Positions 25,988 to 35,260 of a stretch of DNA of 64,000 nt are shown here, one piece after another. Location of the stretch: positions 73,606-137,605 of the forward strand of contig JAEZKK010000035.1 in NCBI GenBank assembly GCA_023415495.1. The letters are read 5' to 3'. A program made the position numbers and the translations under genes. The notes under the pieces are model-generated. The model made no database searches. It was not told the DNA's origin and saw nothing but the letters and a program-made list of their open reading frames with translations. The DNA is from Bacteroidota bacterium (GTDB lineage: Bacteria; Bacteroidota; Bacteroidia; Bacteroidales; P3). Positions within the stretch are counted from its first letter, which is position 1. Every line of letters begins with the position of its first letter.

Positions 25988-28039
25988 TTAGTTGTTTTTA
26001 GCAAAGTTAGCTTTCCCTTCTTCAAGGAATTTGATAAAGTTAGAGATATTTCTATCATATCCCTTAGGCTCTTTAGTAAGAAGATTTCCCTCTGCATCCA
26101 TTAGCACATAAAGGGGTTGGGCATTAGCATTAAAATGTTCTATCTGATAGTTATGATTTCTCTTGCCAAGGGTTTTAAGTACTCTACCATCCTTTAGAGT
26201 AACCCATTCCTCTTGTGGAAGCTCTATTGTATTTACATCACAATAGAGTGCAACCATAACATAATCCTCTCTAAGAATCTTCTTTACTCCCGAATCCACC
26301 CATACATAGTTCTCCATTTCCCTACAATTAGCACAGGTCTTACCAGTAAAGTCGATAAACAAAGGTTTATTTACCTTTTTCGCATACTCTTTTGCTTCTT
26401 CCAAATCAAAGAATCCTTGGAATCCAGTAGGCATATGTAATTTATCTGAATACTTTCTATTTGCTGGCAAACCACCTTCGTTACCAGAGGCATTTGAAGA
26501 AGGAGAAGAGTTTTCAAATATAATTCTTTCAAGGTCGAAATCCTGGGTTGAAGGAGGTGGAATATAACCGGAGATAGCCTTTAGAGGAGCTCCAAACATT
26601 CCTGGAATCATATAAACCACAAATGAGAATATAATAATTGCTGAGAATAACCTTCCTACAGATATTTTTTCAAGGTCTTTATCTCCTTTGAATTTAAGCT
26701 TACCAAGGAAGTAGAAGCCAAGTAAGGCAAATACTACTATCCATAATGCAAGATAGGTTTCTCTGTCTAATATTCCCCAACCAGCACTTAAATCAGCCAT
26801 TGAAAGGAATTTCAAACCCAGTGCTATCTCCAAGAACCCGAATACAATCTTTACTGTATTTAGCCATGAACCTGATTTCATCTTTTTCATAACAGAAGGG
26901 AACATAGCCAAAAGAGTAAATGGAAGAGCAAAACCAAGGGCAAATCCTATCATTGAAATAAAGAAAACAAAACTATTACTTGAACCAGAAGCCATCTCTA
27001 TAAGAGCGGCTCCAAGTATTGGACCAGTACAAGAGAAAGACACAAGTACAGTTGTCAATGCGATAAAGAATGAGCCTAAATACCCTCCCTTATCGGCTTT
27101 TTGGTCTGATTTGTTTATCCATGAAGAAGGAAGAGTAATCTCAAACATCCCGAAGAAGGAGAAAGCAAAGACCATAAATATCACAAAGAAAAGCAAATTA
27201 GGAACCCAGTGGGTTGAGATAATATACATTGCATCCTTACCTAATAATAGGGTAAGAGCAAGCCCGAGAACTGCAAATATAAATATAATAGAGCCTCCAA
27301 AGAAATAAGCCTGCTTTAAACCCTTCTTCCTATCCTGATTTCCTTTCATAAAGAAAGAAATAGTCATTGGTATCATAGGGAATACACAAGGTGTAATCAA
27401 TGCTAAAAGACCTGCTCCAAAAGAGATTAAAAATACCATTAAAAGAGATTTATCCTTAACGGAGATTGAAGAAGAGGATGAATCAAGAGAGGAAACTGTA
27501 GTTGTTTCACTTAATATCTCTTTCTCTATTTCTGTCTCTGTTGAGGTTTCTGATAAGGCTAACTCTTGAAAAACAATAGGTGTAACAGCCTTATATCCCT
27601 TTACATTAAACTCAAAAGGGACATCTTCAGGAGGAATACAAGAACCTTTTTCGCATAATTGGAAATTAACAAGTCCCTTTACTTTAAAATCTTCTTTGGA
27701 GTTAATCTTAATCCTTTGTTTAAATAAAACACTTCCTTCGAAATACCTTGAGGAGTCTTTTTCAAACTTATCATACTCTGCCTTATACCTTGGCTCTGCT
27801 ACTCCACCTAATCTTTGGTAATTATTACTTTTATCAAATTCAAAGACAATAGGCAGTTCCGTTCCCTTTGTTTTCTGGGAATAGATATGCCAACCTGGAG
27901 CTAAATCTACTTTTAATTGAAGTTCCGATATGGAATCATTTATCTTAACTGTCTTAAAACTCCACTTAGCAGGCTCTTGAGAAATAAGAGAGCTAAAGGA
28001 GTATATCAGCAAAAATGCTATTAAGCTAATTCGTTTCAT
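25988..28039 (-). CDS. dsbD: Thiol:disulfide interchange protein DsbD
   Basis: It moves reducing power from cytoplasmic thioredoxin across the inner membrane. The 683 aa protein has a signal peptide, an N-terminal DsbD-alpha domain (LCEKGSCIPPEDVPF), eight-helix core with ITPCVFPMIP and SCTGPILGAAL cysteines, and a C-terminal thioredoxin domain with FIDFTGKTCANCREME. All three redox modules are present. It is upstream of the exonuclease gene and reads in the same direction. Confidence 0.94.
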   Translation of the reverse strand: MKRISLIAFLLIYSFSSLISQEPAKWSFKTVKINDSISELQLKVDLAPGWHIYSQKTKGTELPIVFEFDKSNNYQRLGGVAEPRYKAEYDKFEKDSSRYFEGSVLFKQRIKINSKEDFKVKGLVNFQLCEKGSCIPPEDVPFEFNVKGYKAVTPIVFQELALSETSTETEIEKEILSETTTVSSLDSSSSSISVKDKSLLMVFLISFGAGLLALITPCVFPMIPMTISFFMKGNQDRKKGLKQAYFFGGSIIFIFAVLGLALTLLLGKDAMYIISTHWVPNLLFFVIFMVFAFSFFGMFEITLPSSWINKSDQKADKGGYLGSFFIALTTVLVSFSCTGPILGAALIEMASGSSNSFVFFISMIGFALGFALPFTLLAMFPSVMKKMKSGSWLNTVKIVFGFLEIALGLKFLSMADLSAGWGILDRETYLALWIVVFALLGFYFLGKLKFKGDKDLEKISVGRLFSAIIIFSFVVYMIPGMFGAPLKAISGYIPPPSTQDFDLERIIFENSSPSSNASGNEGGLPANRKYSDKLHMPTGFQGFFDLEEAKEYAKKVNKPLFIDFTGKTCANCREMENYVWVDSGVKKILREDYVMVALYCDVNTIELPQEEWVTLKDGRVLKTLGKRNHNYQIEHFNANAQPLYVLMDAEGNLLTKEPKGYDRNISNFIKFLEEGKANFAKNN

Positions 28040-28068
28040 TTATTTATTATTCTAACTTATTAATATTT

Positions 28069-29328
28069 CTATAGTTTAATCCAAGTAGATGGGTTTTGTC
28101 TATTATTCCCTTTCCATACCTGGAAATTAATTTCAGTTACATCTTCTGTATTTGTATGAATTGTTCCAATGCTCTGCTTAGTCTTTACCTTATTACCTGC
28201 ACTTACAAATACATTAGATAAATTAGTGTAAACAGTCATATATTCACCATGTCTTAGTATAATTACCTTTTGTCCATTAGGACCAGTAAACACCCTTACA
28301 ACCTCACCATCAAACACTGCTCTTACACTCGAACCCTTCTTAGTCCTTATATCAACACCCAGATTCTCTATCATAACGCCCTTAATATCCGGATGAGGAT
28401 GTGTTCCATAGTTGCTCGTTATTATCCCATGCTCCGTTGGCCAAGGCAGTCTTCCTTTATTAGATGTGAAATCTTTAGAAAGCTGAATCTCTTCAGGAGT
28501 TGCCGACATAACATATTCTTTTGAAGAAGTTTTTGATTCATCCTTAGTTTTACTCTTTGCTGCAATTTGAGCCTGACGTTTAACCTCTGCTTGGATTGCT
28601 GCATTAATTTGGTTTTGGAGTTTCTTTCTTCTTGCTTGCTTCTCCTTAATCTGCTTTGCTAATTGCCTTTCTTTTTTCTGTAAGGAATTAATTGTGCTTT
28701 GTTTTATTCTTTGTTCCTTGGTTAATTCACTCTTTTGTTTTTCTTGTTGAGATAATAAACTCTCTTGATTCACTTTCTTTACTACCAATTCATTAGTCTT
28801 TTTCTCAAGTTCATTGGTCTTTTGTTGTATTTCAAACATCTTTTGTTTCTGCAATTGACCATATTGCTTAAAAAACACATATCTCTGATATGCCTGAGAA
28901 TAATCTTTTGCAGAGAAGATAAATAGCAAACGATTTGCAGAAGTTTTGTTCTTCTGAGCCATCCTTAGCATTTGAATATATTCTTTCTTCAAGAAATTTA
29001 TTTCTTCATTTAATTGAAAAATTGACTTTTGAGTATTTTGTATTTCACCATTCAAAGCCTGAGTTTGCTTAGATATATTATCAATTAATCTCTCTCTATC
29101 CCTAATTTTCTTCCTTAATACATTAAGCTGAGAGGCTGATAAATTTTTTGTCTTCTTGGTTTCATTCAAAATTGCATTTATCTTCTCTATCTCCTTTTCT
29201 ATCTTTACTTTCTCTGCTTCTAATTTCTTTCTATCCTGTGCATTTAAGTTTAGACTAAAAGCGAAGCAAAGATAAATAATAATAAACCCTATTAAAATCC
29301 TATTAGCCCAATACTTATTTAATCTCAT
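28069..29328 (-). CDS. EnvC-like murein hydrolase activator (degenerate LytM/M23)
   Basis: A signal peptide (ending LNLNAQ), a long coiled-coil region (about residues 20-270) and a C-terminal LytM domain. Zinc ligands of active M23 enzymes look replaced: ENLGVDI has Asn where His is expected, and VYTNLS has Asn instead of the usual His. This fits EnvC-type activators of amidases rather than an active peptidase. An AmiA/C-type amidase is encoded at 61619. The frame opens at 29391, but a -7 box at 29354 lies downstream of that codon, so the ATG at 29328 is the start (419 aa). Confidence 0.88.
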   Translation of the reverse strand: MRLNKYWANRILIGFIIIYLCFAFSLNLNAQDRKKLEAEKVKIEKEIEKINAILNETKKTKNLSASQLNVLRKKIRDRERLIDNISKQTQALNGEIQNTQKSIFQLNEEINFLKKEYIQMLRMAQKNKTSANRLLFIFSAKDYSQAYQRYVFFKQYGQLQKQKMFEIQQKTNELEKKTNELVVKKVNQESLLSQQEKQKSELTKEQRIKQSTINSLQKKERQLAKQIKEKQARRKKLQNQINAAIQAEVKRQAQIAAKSKTKDESKTSSKEYVMSATPEEIQLSKDFTSNKGRLPWPTEHGIITSNYGTHPHPDIKGVMIENLGVDIRTKKGSSVRAVFDGEVVRVFTGPNGQKVIILRHGEYMTVYTNLSNVFVSAGNKVKTKQSIGTIHTNTEDVTEINFQVWKGNNRQNPSTWIKL

Positions 29329-29353
29329 ACTTCTATTCTTTTTCAATAAGGTG

Positions 29354-29361
29354 CAAAAGTA
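29354..29361 (-). promoter_or_regulatory. -7 promoter box for the EnvC-like gene
   Basis: The minus strand reads TACTTTTG, 25 bases before the ATG at 29328. It rules out the earlier in-frame ATG at 29391. Confidence 0.65.
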
Positions 29362-29553
29362 CAAAGAAAAATTAAAAAAACCCTTTATCATATACTCATT
29401 TCTTTAAAATTGAGATGAATCATTTGGTTTTGCATTTTATTATTCTATTATTTATTCATCAACTAACTCTTATTATACTACTGTATATCTTTTGTTTATC
29501 TATATTCAGCGATTTGTTTTTTCAAATTAACATTCAAAATAAAAATAAATAAT

Positions 29554-29561
29554 TATATTTG
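29554..29561 (+). promoter_or_regulatory. -7 promoter box for the DksA-like gene
   Basis: TATATTTG lies 45 bases before the ATG. The divergent region 29329-29606 holds only this box and the one for the EnvC-like gene; I see no repeat array in it. Confidence 0.6.
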
Positions 29562-29606
29562 CAGGCGATTTATAAGCAATTTTCCTAATTAAATATATAA
29601 CGAGAA

Positions 29607-29999
29607 ATGAGTGATAACAAAATTGTAAAAAGATATTCTGACGATGAATTGCTTGAATTCAAAGAAATTATTTTAAACAAACTTGCGCAAGCAAGAGAGA
29701 ATCTTCAGATGTTAATGGAAGCATTTTCAAACGATGCTAACGATTTAGGTGATACTTCTCCAACCTTTAAGGTATTGGAAGAAGGTAGTAATGTTCAGTC
29801 AAAAGAAGATAATGCAAATATGGCTGCAAGACAACAGAAGTTTATCAAGGATCTTGAGGCAGCATTAATCAGAATTGAAAACAAAACCTACGGAATTTGC
29901 AGGATAACTGGAGAATTAATCCCAAAAGAAAGATTAAGGATTGTACCTCATGCAACTATGAGCGTTGAAGCAAAACTTCAACAGCAGAACAAAAGATAA
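29607..29999 (+). CDS. DksA/TraR-type protein (Bacteroidota form)
   Basis: A 130 aa DksA-like protein, expected to bind the RNA polymerase secondary channel. The N-terminal two thirds form a helical hairpin, and the C-terminal globule is GICRITGELIPKERLRIVPH. Only one of the four zinc cysteines of classical DksA remains (in GICRITG), which is usual in this Bacteroidota subfamily, so metal binding is doubtful. It lies 8 bases before lspA. Confidence 0.85.
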   Translation: MSDNKIVKRYSDDELLEFKEIILNKLAQARENLQMLMEAFSNDANDLGDTSPTFKVLEEGSNVQSKEDNANMAARQQKFIKDLEAALIRIENKTYGICRITGELIPKERLRIVPHATMSVEAKLQQQNKR

Positions 30000-30007
30000 T
30001 TAGTTTC

Positions 30008-30652
30008 ATGAAGAAACCTTTATTTCTAATCCTTGCAATTCTTTTTATTGACCAAGTATTTAAGATTTGGATTAAAACTAATTTCCATATCGGAGAGGAA
30101 ATTTCTCTTATTGGCAATTGGGCTAAACTACATTTTATAGAAAATGAAGGTATGGCTTTTGGCATGTCCTTTGGAGGAGAGTTCGGGAAACTTGCCCTTA
30201 CTTTATTCAGAATTATTGCCTCTGTACTGATTTTTATTTATCTTAGAAAGATAATAGATAAAAAAGAAAGCAAACTTAATATATATAGTATATCACTAAT
30301 ATTTGCTGGAGCCGTAGGTAATATTATTGATTCAATTTTCTATGGTATAGTATTTTCTGAAAGCACTTATTTTAGTATTGCTGAAATATTTCCTTCTAAT
30401 GGAGGCTATGGTACATTACTGCATGGCAAGGTTGTAGATATGTTTTACTTCCCAATTATAAATACAAGTTTCCCAACATGGATGCCTTTTATAGGAGGAG
30501 AGCCATTTACTTTTTTTAATGCAATATTCAATATAGCTGATATATCGATATCTGTTGGAGTTGGATTATTAGTTTTGTCTCTTTTATTCTTTCAAAAAAA
30601 AGAAGAGAATATCGAAAAAGACAATATTAAAGACTCAAAAGAAACTTTATAG
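30008..30652 (+). CDS. lspA: Lipoprotein signal peptidase II
   Basis: A membrane aspartyl protease that removes signal peptides from diacylated prolipoproteins. The 214 aa length is longer than the E. coli form but normal for Bacteroidota, because of an insertion between helices. The catalytic aspartates lie in AGAVGNIIDSIFYG and FNIADISI, with four membrane helices. The window encodes many lipoproteins that need it (for example GldK and DUF4270). Confidence 0.94.
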   Translation: MKKPLFLILAILFIDQVFKIWIKTNFHIGEEISLIGNWAKLHFIENEGMAFGMSFGGEFGKLALTLFRIIASVLIFIYLRKIIDKKESKLNIYSISLIFAGAVGNIIDSIFYGIVFSESTYFSIAEIFPSNGGYGTLLHGKVVDMFYFPIINTSFPTWMPFIGGEPFTFFNAIFNIADISISVGVGLLVLSLLFFQKKEENIEKDNIKDSKETL

Positions 30653-30660
30653 TTTAAATC

Positions 30661-31926
30661 GTGGAAATTATACTTATTTTAATTCTAATTATAATCAATG
30701 GACTATTCTCGATGTCCGAGATATCCCTTGTTTCATCAAGAAAATCAAAATTAGAATCTCAATATAAAAGAGGAGATAAAAAAGCAAAGAAGATTCTTGA
30801 AACATCAGAAAATCCTGAGAATTTTCTTTCAACAGTTCAAATAGCAATAACAGTAATTGGATTTATTACAGGGTTATATTCTGGCAGAAGTTTGGTTGAG
30901 CCATTTAGTCAAATCTTAGAAAATATAGGAGTATCACCAAGCAGCTCAACTCTTTTATCTAATATAATTATAATCCTTACTATTACTTATTTAACCTTAG
31001 TAATAGGAGAATTACTTCCAAAGAAAATAGGTTTAAACAATCCAGAGAAAATTGCAGGGATAATTATCAGTCCAATGAATTTCCTAACTAAGATTACTTA
31101 TCCTATTGTATGGTTTTTATCCGCCTCTACGAATCTTCTTCTTGCTTTAATTGGAATAAATAAAAACACTAATTCAATAATTACTGAAGAAGAGATTAAG
31201 GCAATAATCAATGAAAGTACTGAAGTTGGAGAGATAAGGGAAGTAGAACAAGATATAGTTGAGAGGGTTTTTAGCCTTGGCGATAGAGATATTTCCTCTT
31301 TAATGACACATAGAAGCGATTTTGATTGGATAGATATAAATGATAATATTGAGGATATACTGAAACAAATGCAGGCTAATCTTCATTATATATATCCAAT
31401 TGCCGATAAAACTATTGACAATATACTTGGAGTAGTATTTTTAAAGGATTTGTTTAATAAAAAAATTGAAGATATTAAGCCAATAATTAGGGAACCTCAA
31501 TTTATTCCTGAAAGTGCAAGCGTTTATCATGCATTAGAAGTATTCAAGGAAAAAAAGATTCATTATGCAATGGTAATTGATGAATTTGGCTTGATTTGTG
31601 GTCTAATTACTATGAATGATATCTTAGAATCCCTTGTTGGGAGTGCTGAAGAGTTGGATATTTCTAAACAAGAATACGAAATAGTGAAGAGAGAAGATGG
31701 TTCATGGTTAATAGATGGACAATATCCTTTTTTCGATTTCCTTAGCTATTTTGAATTAGAAGAAAAATACCAAGAACTTCCTTATAACACATTAAGTGGA
31801 TTATTATTAGACCTATTAAGAAGGATTCCAAAAACAGGAGATAAGATAAGATGGGGAGGATTTTGCTTCGAAATTGTGGATATGGATATTGCAAGAATAG
31901 ATAAGGTTATAATAAGTATTGATTAA
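30661..31926 (+). CDS. CNNM/CorC-type transport protein (HlyC family)
   Basis: A 421 aa membrane protein with a DUF21/CNNM membrane domain (about 1-190, NGLFSMSEISLVSSRKSKLE), two CBS domains (about 205-330) and a C-terminal CorC_HlyC domain (about 345-420). Relatives are linked to magnesium or cobalt efflux; older names call them hemolysins. It starts with GTG, 8 bases after lspA; the N-terminal alignment to the family supports this codon. Confidence 0.9.
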   Translation: MEIILILILIIINGLFSMSEISLVSSRKSKLESQYKRGDKKAKKILETSENPENFLSTVQIAITVIGFITGLYSGRSLVEPFSQILENIGVSPSSSTLLSNIIIILTITYLTLVIGELLPKKIGLNNPEKIAGIIISPMNFLTKITYPIVWFLSASTNLLLALIGINKNTNSIITEEEIKAIINESTEVGEIREVEQDIVERVFSLGDRDISSLMTHRSDFDWIDINDNIEDILKQMQANLHYIYPIADKTIDNILGVVFLKDLFNKKIEDIKPIIREPQFIPESASVYHALEVFKEKKIHYAMVIDEFGLICGLITMNDILESLVGSAEELDISKQEYEIVKREDGSWLIDGQYPFFDFLSYFELEEKYQELPYNTLSGLLLDLLRRIPKTGDKIRWGGFCFEIVDMDIARIDKVIISID

Positions 31927-31927
31927 A

Positions 31928-31974
31928 AAAATCCATAAAAAACAGATTAATACTTTGTCAAATGGATTTTCTTT
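31928..31974 (+). terminator. Possible terminator after the CorC-type gene, interleaved with the next promoter
   Basis: AAAATCCAT (31928-31936) can pair with ATGGATTTT (31962-31970), followed by CTTT. The -33 element of the next promoter is in the loop, and the 3' arm lies between its -33 and -7 boxes. Confidence 0.5.
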
Positions 31975-31984
31975 AATACTTTTG
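31954..31984 (+). promoter_or_regulatory. Complete -33/-7 promoter of the TolQ/ExbB operon
   Basis: TTTG at 31954-31957, 19 bases, then TACTTTTG at 31977-31984, an exact fit to the Bacteroidota consensus. The first ATG is 59 bases downstream. Confidence 0.8.
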
Positions 31985-32042
31985 CAAAATCCAAATTAGA
32001 TATTTATCAAATTAAAAAATTAGTAACACAATAACAAACACT

Positions 32043-32843
32043 ATGAAAAAAGTATGTGCTTATTTGTCAATAGTTCTTTTATTGACCTTAGGTTTTTCAA
32101 ACGAAATTTATGCTCAAGGAGCTAAAGCAGAGGAAACCGCAACAACAGAAACCTTAACTCAATCTTCTACTGAAGAGGCTGCACCTGCAGAAGAAGTAGC
32201 TCAAGAAGAAGGTGTATCTTTCCACCAAGCTTTGAAAACAAAGTTTATTGAGGGTGGTGTTGGTTGGATGACTCCAATCTTAATTGTTTTAATCTTAGGG
32301 CTTGCATTGGCTATTGAGAGAATTCTTTATCTTAATCTTGCAACAACAAACCCTGACAAACTATTAAAGAAAATCGAAGAGAAAGTTGTAGCTAACGACT
32401 ATGAAGGAGCAAAACAAGTATGTCGTGATACTCGCGGACCTTTAGCTTCTATCTTCTTCCAAGGTCTTGATAGAGTTGATAATAGTTTAGAAGATGCTGA
32501 AAAAGCATTAACTTCTTATGGTGGAGTTCAAATGGCTAGATTAGAAAGCAATTTAGTATGGATTTCATTATTTATTGCTCTTGCACCATCTCTTGGATTC
32601 TTAGGAACAGTTGTGGGTATGGTTCAAGCATTCGATGATATCGAAAAAGCAGGTGATATTTCTCCAACAGTTGTTGCAGGAGGTATGAAAGTAGCTCTTA
32701 TCACAACTATTTTCGGTTTGATTTCTGCACTTATTCTACAAGTTTGTTATAACTATTTACTTTCAAAAATTGAAGGTTTAGTTGCAACAATGGAAGATTC
32801 TTCTATTACCTTTATGGATATCTTGGTTAAAAACAGAAAATAG
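32043..32843 (+). CDS. MotA/TolQ/ExbB proton channel protein
   Basis: A 266 aa inner-membrane proton-channel subunit that energises a TonB/Tol-type system. A signal-like N-terminus is followed by a Glu/Ala-rich periplasmic stretch (about 25-65) and three membrane helices in the TolQ/ExbB arrangement, with SLGFLGTVVGMVQAF and VVAGGMKVALITTIFGL as family motifs. It heads a four-gene operon with two ExbD genes. A consensus promoter precedes it. Confidence 0.93.
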   Translation: MKKVCAYLSIVLLLTLGFSNEIYAQGAKAEETATTETLTQSSTEEAAPAEEVAQEEGVSFHQALKTKFIEGGVGWMTPILIVLILGLALAIERILYLNLATTNPDKLLKKIEEKVVANDYEGAKQVCRDTRGPLASIFFQGLDRVDNSLEDAEKALTSYGGVQMARLESNLVWISLFIALAPSLGFLGTVVGMVQAFDDIEKAGDISPTVVAGGMKVALITTIFGLISALILQVCYNYLLSKIEGLVATMEDSSITFMDILVKNRK

Positions 32844-32921
32844 TATTTAGCCTTAGATTCTATTCTTTAATAATAGAAAAGCTACTATTTTATAAAATGA
32901 TTATTAACCAGGAGGTAAAAA

Positions 32922-33377
32922 ATGAAAAAAGATTTTAGAAAAATATATTGGACAATTGTAATAATTTGGGCTGTTTTGGCTGCATTATCAACTGTTGCTT
33001 TTGCTGCAACAAACGATTCTAACCCAGATCTTGCTAAGAATTATTGGAATATGTCATATTGGACAACAGTTATCTTTATATGCCTAAATATAGTAATTGC
33101 ATTAGGATTTGCTATTGCATTCTTAGGTAAAGGATTGATTGATGATCCAAAAAAACAAATGGGTATTTTAATTGGAGTTGGTGCCTTAGTCTTAGTATTT
33201 GTAGCTTCATTTTTAATGGCTTCAGGTACTGATGTTCCAAAAGAATTATTCGAAAAGACAGGCTCTGATTTTGACAATTCCAAACTAATTGGAGGGTCAT
33301 TATATACTGTTTATGTCCTTTTCGGAGGTGTATTATTAGCTGCAATCTATACAGAGGTAGCAAAAAAACTTAAATAG
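32922..33377 (+). CDS. Small membrane protein of the ExbB-ExbD operon
   Basis: A 151 aa protein with four predicted membrane segments (about 9-29, 45-66, 79-98 and 124-146). No domain was recognised. A gene of this type between ExbB and the two ExbD genes is a common Bacteroidota arrangement, which suggests a part in the same energy-transducing complex, by context only. It stops 2 bases before the first ExbD gene. A strong AGGAGG lies before its ATG, unusual in this window. Confidence 0.75.
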   Translation: MKKDFRKIYWTIVIIWAVLAALSTVAFAATNDSNPDLAKNYWNMSYWTTVIFICLNIVIALGFAIAFLGKGLIDDPKKQMGILIGVGALVLVFVASFLMASGTDVPKELFEKTGSDFDNSKLIGGSLYTVYVLFGGVLLAAIYTEVAKKLK

Positions 33378-33379
33378 TT

Positions 33380-33961
33380 ATGGCAAAAAAGAAAAAAGGG
33401 ATTCCAGAATTGAATAGCTCTTCGATGGCGGATATTTCCTTCCTATTGCTTATCTTCTTCCTATTGACATCATCAATCAATACGGATATGGGTATTCAAA
33501 GAAGGCTACCTCCACCATCAGATCCAAATGTGAAGCCACCAGAAATTCATAAAAGGAATACTTTTATTGTTCTTGTAAATAGAAACGATCAACTTCTTTT
33601 CAATGGTCAATTAGGAGAAATAAATGATTTAAAAGTTAGAGCTAAAGAGTTTCTTTCAAATCCTTCAGAAAATCCAAATTTACCAGAAAAAGAAGAAATG
33701 GATATTCCTTTAATTGGAAAATATAAGGTTTCAAAAGGAGTAATATCTTTACAGAACGATAGAGGAACTTCTTATGATATGTATTTTAAAGTTCAAAATG
33801 AGTTGACAGCTGCAATTACCGAATTAAGGGACGAATTAGCTCAAGCAAAGTTTGGAAGAAAATACATAGATTGTAAAGCTGACCAAAGGGAGGCATTAGA
33901 TAAGGCAGTTCCTACTGCAATATCTGAGGCTGAACCTAAAAATATAGGAGGAAATAACTAA
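33380..33961 (+). CDS. ExbD/TolR family protein
   Basis: A 193 aa biopolymer transport protein with a short cytoplasmic N-terminus, one membrane helix (about 17-37) carrying the proton-relay aspartate in SSMADISFLLLIFFLL, and a periplasmic domain. It partners with the ExbB-type channel at 32043. The last base of its stop codon is the first base of the next ExbD start. Confidence 0.92.
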   Translation: MAKKKKGIPELNSSSMADISFLLLIFFLLTSSINTDMGIQRRLPPPSDPNVKPPEIHKRNTFIVLVNRNDQLLFNGQLGEINDLKVRAKEFLSNPSENPNLPEKEEMDIPLIGKYKVSKGVISLQNDRGTSYDMYFKVQNELTAAITELRDELAQAKFGRKYIDCKADQREALDKAVPTAISEAEPKNIGGNN

Positions 33962-34431
33962 TGGGAAAATTCAAACAAAAAGGATCAAACGAATCTCCAG
34001 GGCTTAATATGGGCTCAATGTCAGATATTATCTTTATGTTATTATTCTTCTTTATGATTATCACAACAATGAGAGAAAGCACCTTACTTGTTAAAGTAAA
34101 TGTTCCTCAAGGTAGTGAATTACAGAAATTAGAGAAGAAATCCTTAAATAGTTATATCTACGTTGGGGCACCTCTTGATGATAAGAAATTCGGAACAGGT
34201 ACTCGTATTCAGCTTAACGACCAATTTTCTGAAGTATCAGATATCAGAGCTTTTATAGAAAGTGAAAGAGCTGCAAGAAACGAAGTTGACGTACCTTTCC
34301 TTACTACCACACTTAAAAGTGATAAGGAAGTAAAGATGGGAGAGGTTACTGATATCAAACAAGAGCTTCGCCAAGTTGGTGCATTAAGAATAATGTATGC
34401 TGCAGGTAGAAGATCCAAAGACACATACTAA
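33961..34431 (+). CDS. ExbD/TolR family protein (second copy)
   Basis: A 156 aa ExbD paralogue with one helix (about 18-38) and the relay aspartate in GSMSDIIFMLLFFFMI. Paired, non-identical ExbD subunits are typical for Bacteroidota TonB systems. It overlaps the first copy by one base, so translation is likely coupled. A terminator follows at 34453. Confidence 0.92.
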   Translation: MGKFKQKGSNESPGLNMGSMSDIIFMLLFFFMIITTMRESTLLVKVNVPQGSELQKLEKKSLNSYIYVGAPLDDKKFGTGTRIQLNDQFSEVSDIRAFIESERAARNEVDVPFLTTTLKSDKEVKMGEVTDIKQELRQVGALRIMYAAGRRSKDTY

Positions 34432-34452
34432 TTAATAATTAAGTTTAATATC

Positions 34453-34484
34453 AAGCTGCCTGAGGTTTTCGGGCAGCTTTTTTT
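34453..34484 (+). terminator. Rho-independent terminator of the ExbB-ExbD operon
   Basis: AAGCTGCC (34453-34460) pairs with GGCAGCTT (34472-34479) and is followed by an uninterrupted T run to 34484. Confidence 0.92.
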
Positions 34485-34490
34485 ATGATT

Positions 34491-35195
34491 ATGGAATTTC
34501 AATGCAAGACCTTTTCACTTAATCATTCGTTTTGCTCAATGAAGGTAGGGAGCGACTCAATTCTATTATCATGTCTTTCTCCAGAAGATATTAATCCAAA
34601 AAAAATATTGGATATTGGCTGCGGCTCAGGCATAATCTCTCTGTGCATGGCTCAAAACTACAGCTCTTCTGAGATTATTGCAATAGATATAGATAAGATG
34701 TCCATTTACCAAGCCAAGGATAATTTTCAAAATTCGAGGTATTCAGAAAGGTTAAGCACTATACTTATTGATTTTAATGAATATGTAAATAATTGCACTG
34801 AAGAATTTGATTTAATTATTACCAATCCCCCCTATTTTGTAAATAGTCTATTACCAGAAAAAGAGCAGAAACTAAGAGCAAGGCATACTCTAAGCCTTAG
34901 CTTTGAGGATTTATGCAAGGGAGTAAGCAAATTGCTTAGCCAAAAAGGTATTTTCACTTTGATTATCCCATATACTAATCATAAATATTTTATTCAAATT
35001 GCTCAAAAAGAGGGATTATTCTCAAGAGCTCAATATAATATTATCCCAAGAGAAGGGAAAGAGCCAAACAGAGTAATTTTCCACTTCTCAAAACAAGAGA
35101 ATCCAGATTTTATAATTAAAGAAATTGCCCTAAGAGACAAAGAAAACAACTCAAATAAGGAGTATATAACACTTACTAAGAAATACCTTCTTTAA
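34491..35195 (+). CDS. trmN6: tRNA1(Val) (adenine(37)-N6)-methyltransferase-like protein
   Basis: SAM-dependent N6-adenine methyltransferase of the YfiC/TrmN6 family, acting on A37 of tRNA-Val in E. coli. The 234 aa protein has motif I DIGCGSGIISL and the catalytic NPPY (IITNPPYF). The frame opens at 34485, but that ATG touches the terminator T run, and the N-terminal FQCKTFSLNHSFCSMKVGSD aligns with the family from the ATG at 34491. No promoter was seen, so expression may be by read-through. Confidence 0.85.
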   Translation: MEFQCKTFSLNHSFCSMKVGSDSILLSCLSPEDINPKKILDIGCGSGIISLCMAQNYSSSEIIAIDIDKMSIYQAKDNFQNSRYSERLSTILIDFNEYVNNCTEEFDLIITNPPYFVNSLLPEKEQKLRARHTLSLSFEDLCKGVSKLLSQKGIFTLIIPYTNHKYFIQIAQKEGLFSRAQYNIIPREGKEPNRVIFHFSKQENPDFIIKEIALRDKENNSNKEYITLTKKYLL

Positions 35196-35260
35196 AAACA
35201 AAAAACAAAGTAAAATTTCCTGATTCTAATCTGCTGAAATCCAACTACAAACTAATACTA

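Noticed and set aside
29607..29999. Loss of zinc cysteines as damage in the DksA-like gene
   Set aside because: The single-cysteine CRITGELIPKERLR form is usual in Bacteroidota members, so it is a subfamily trait, not decay.
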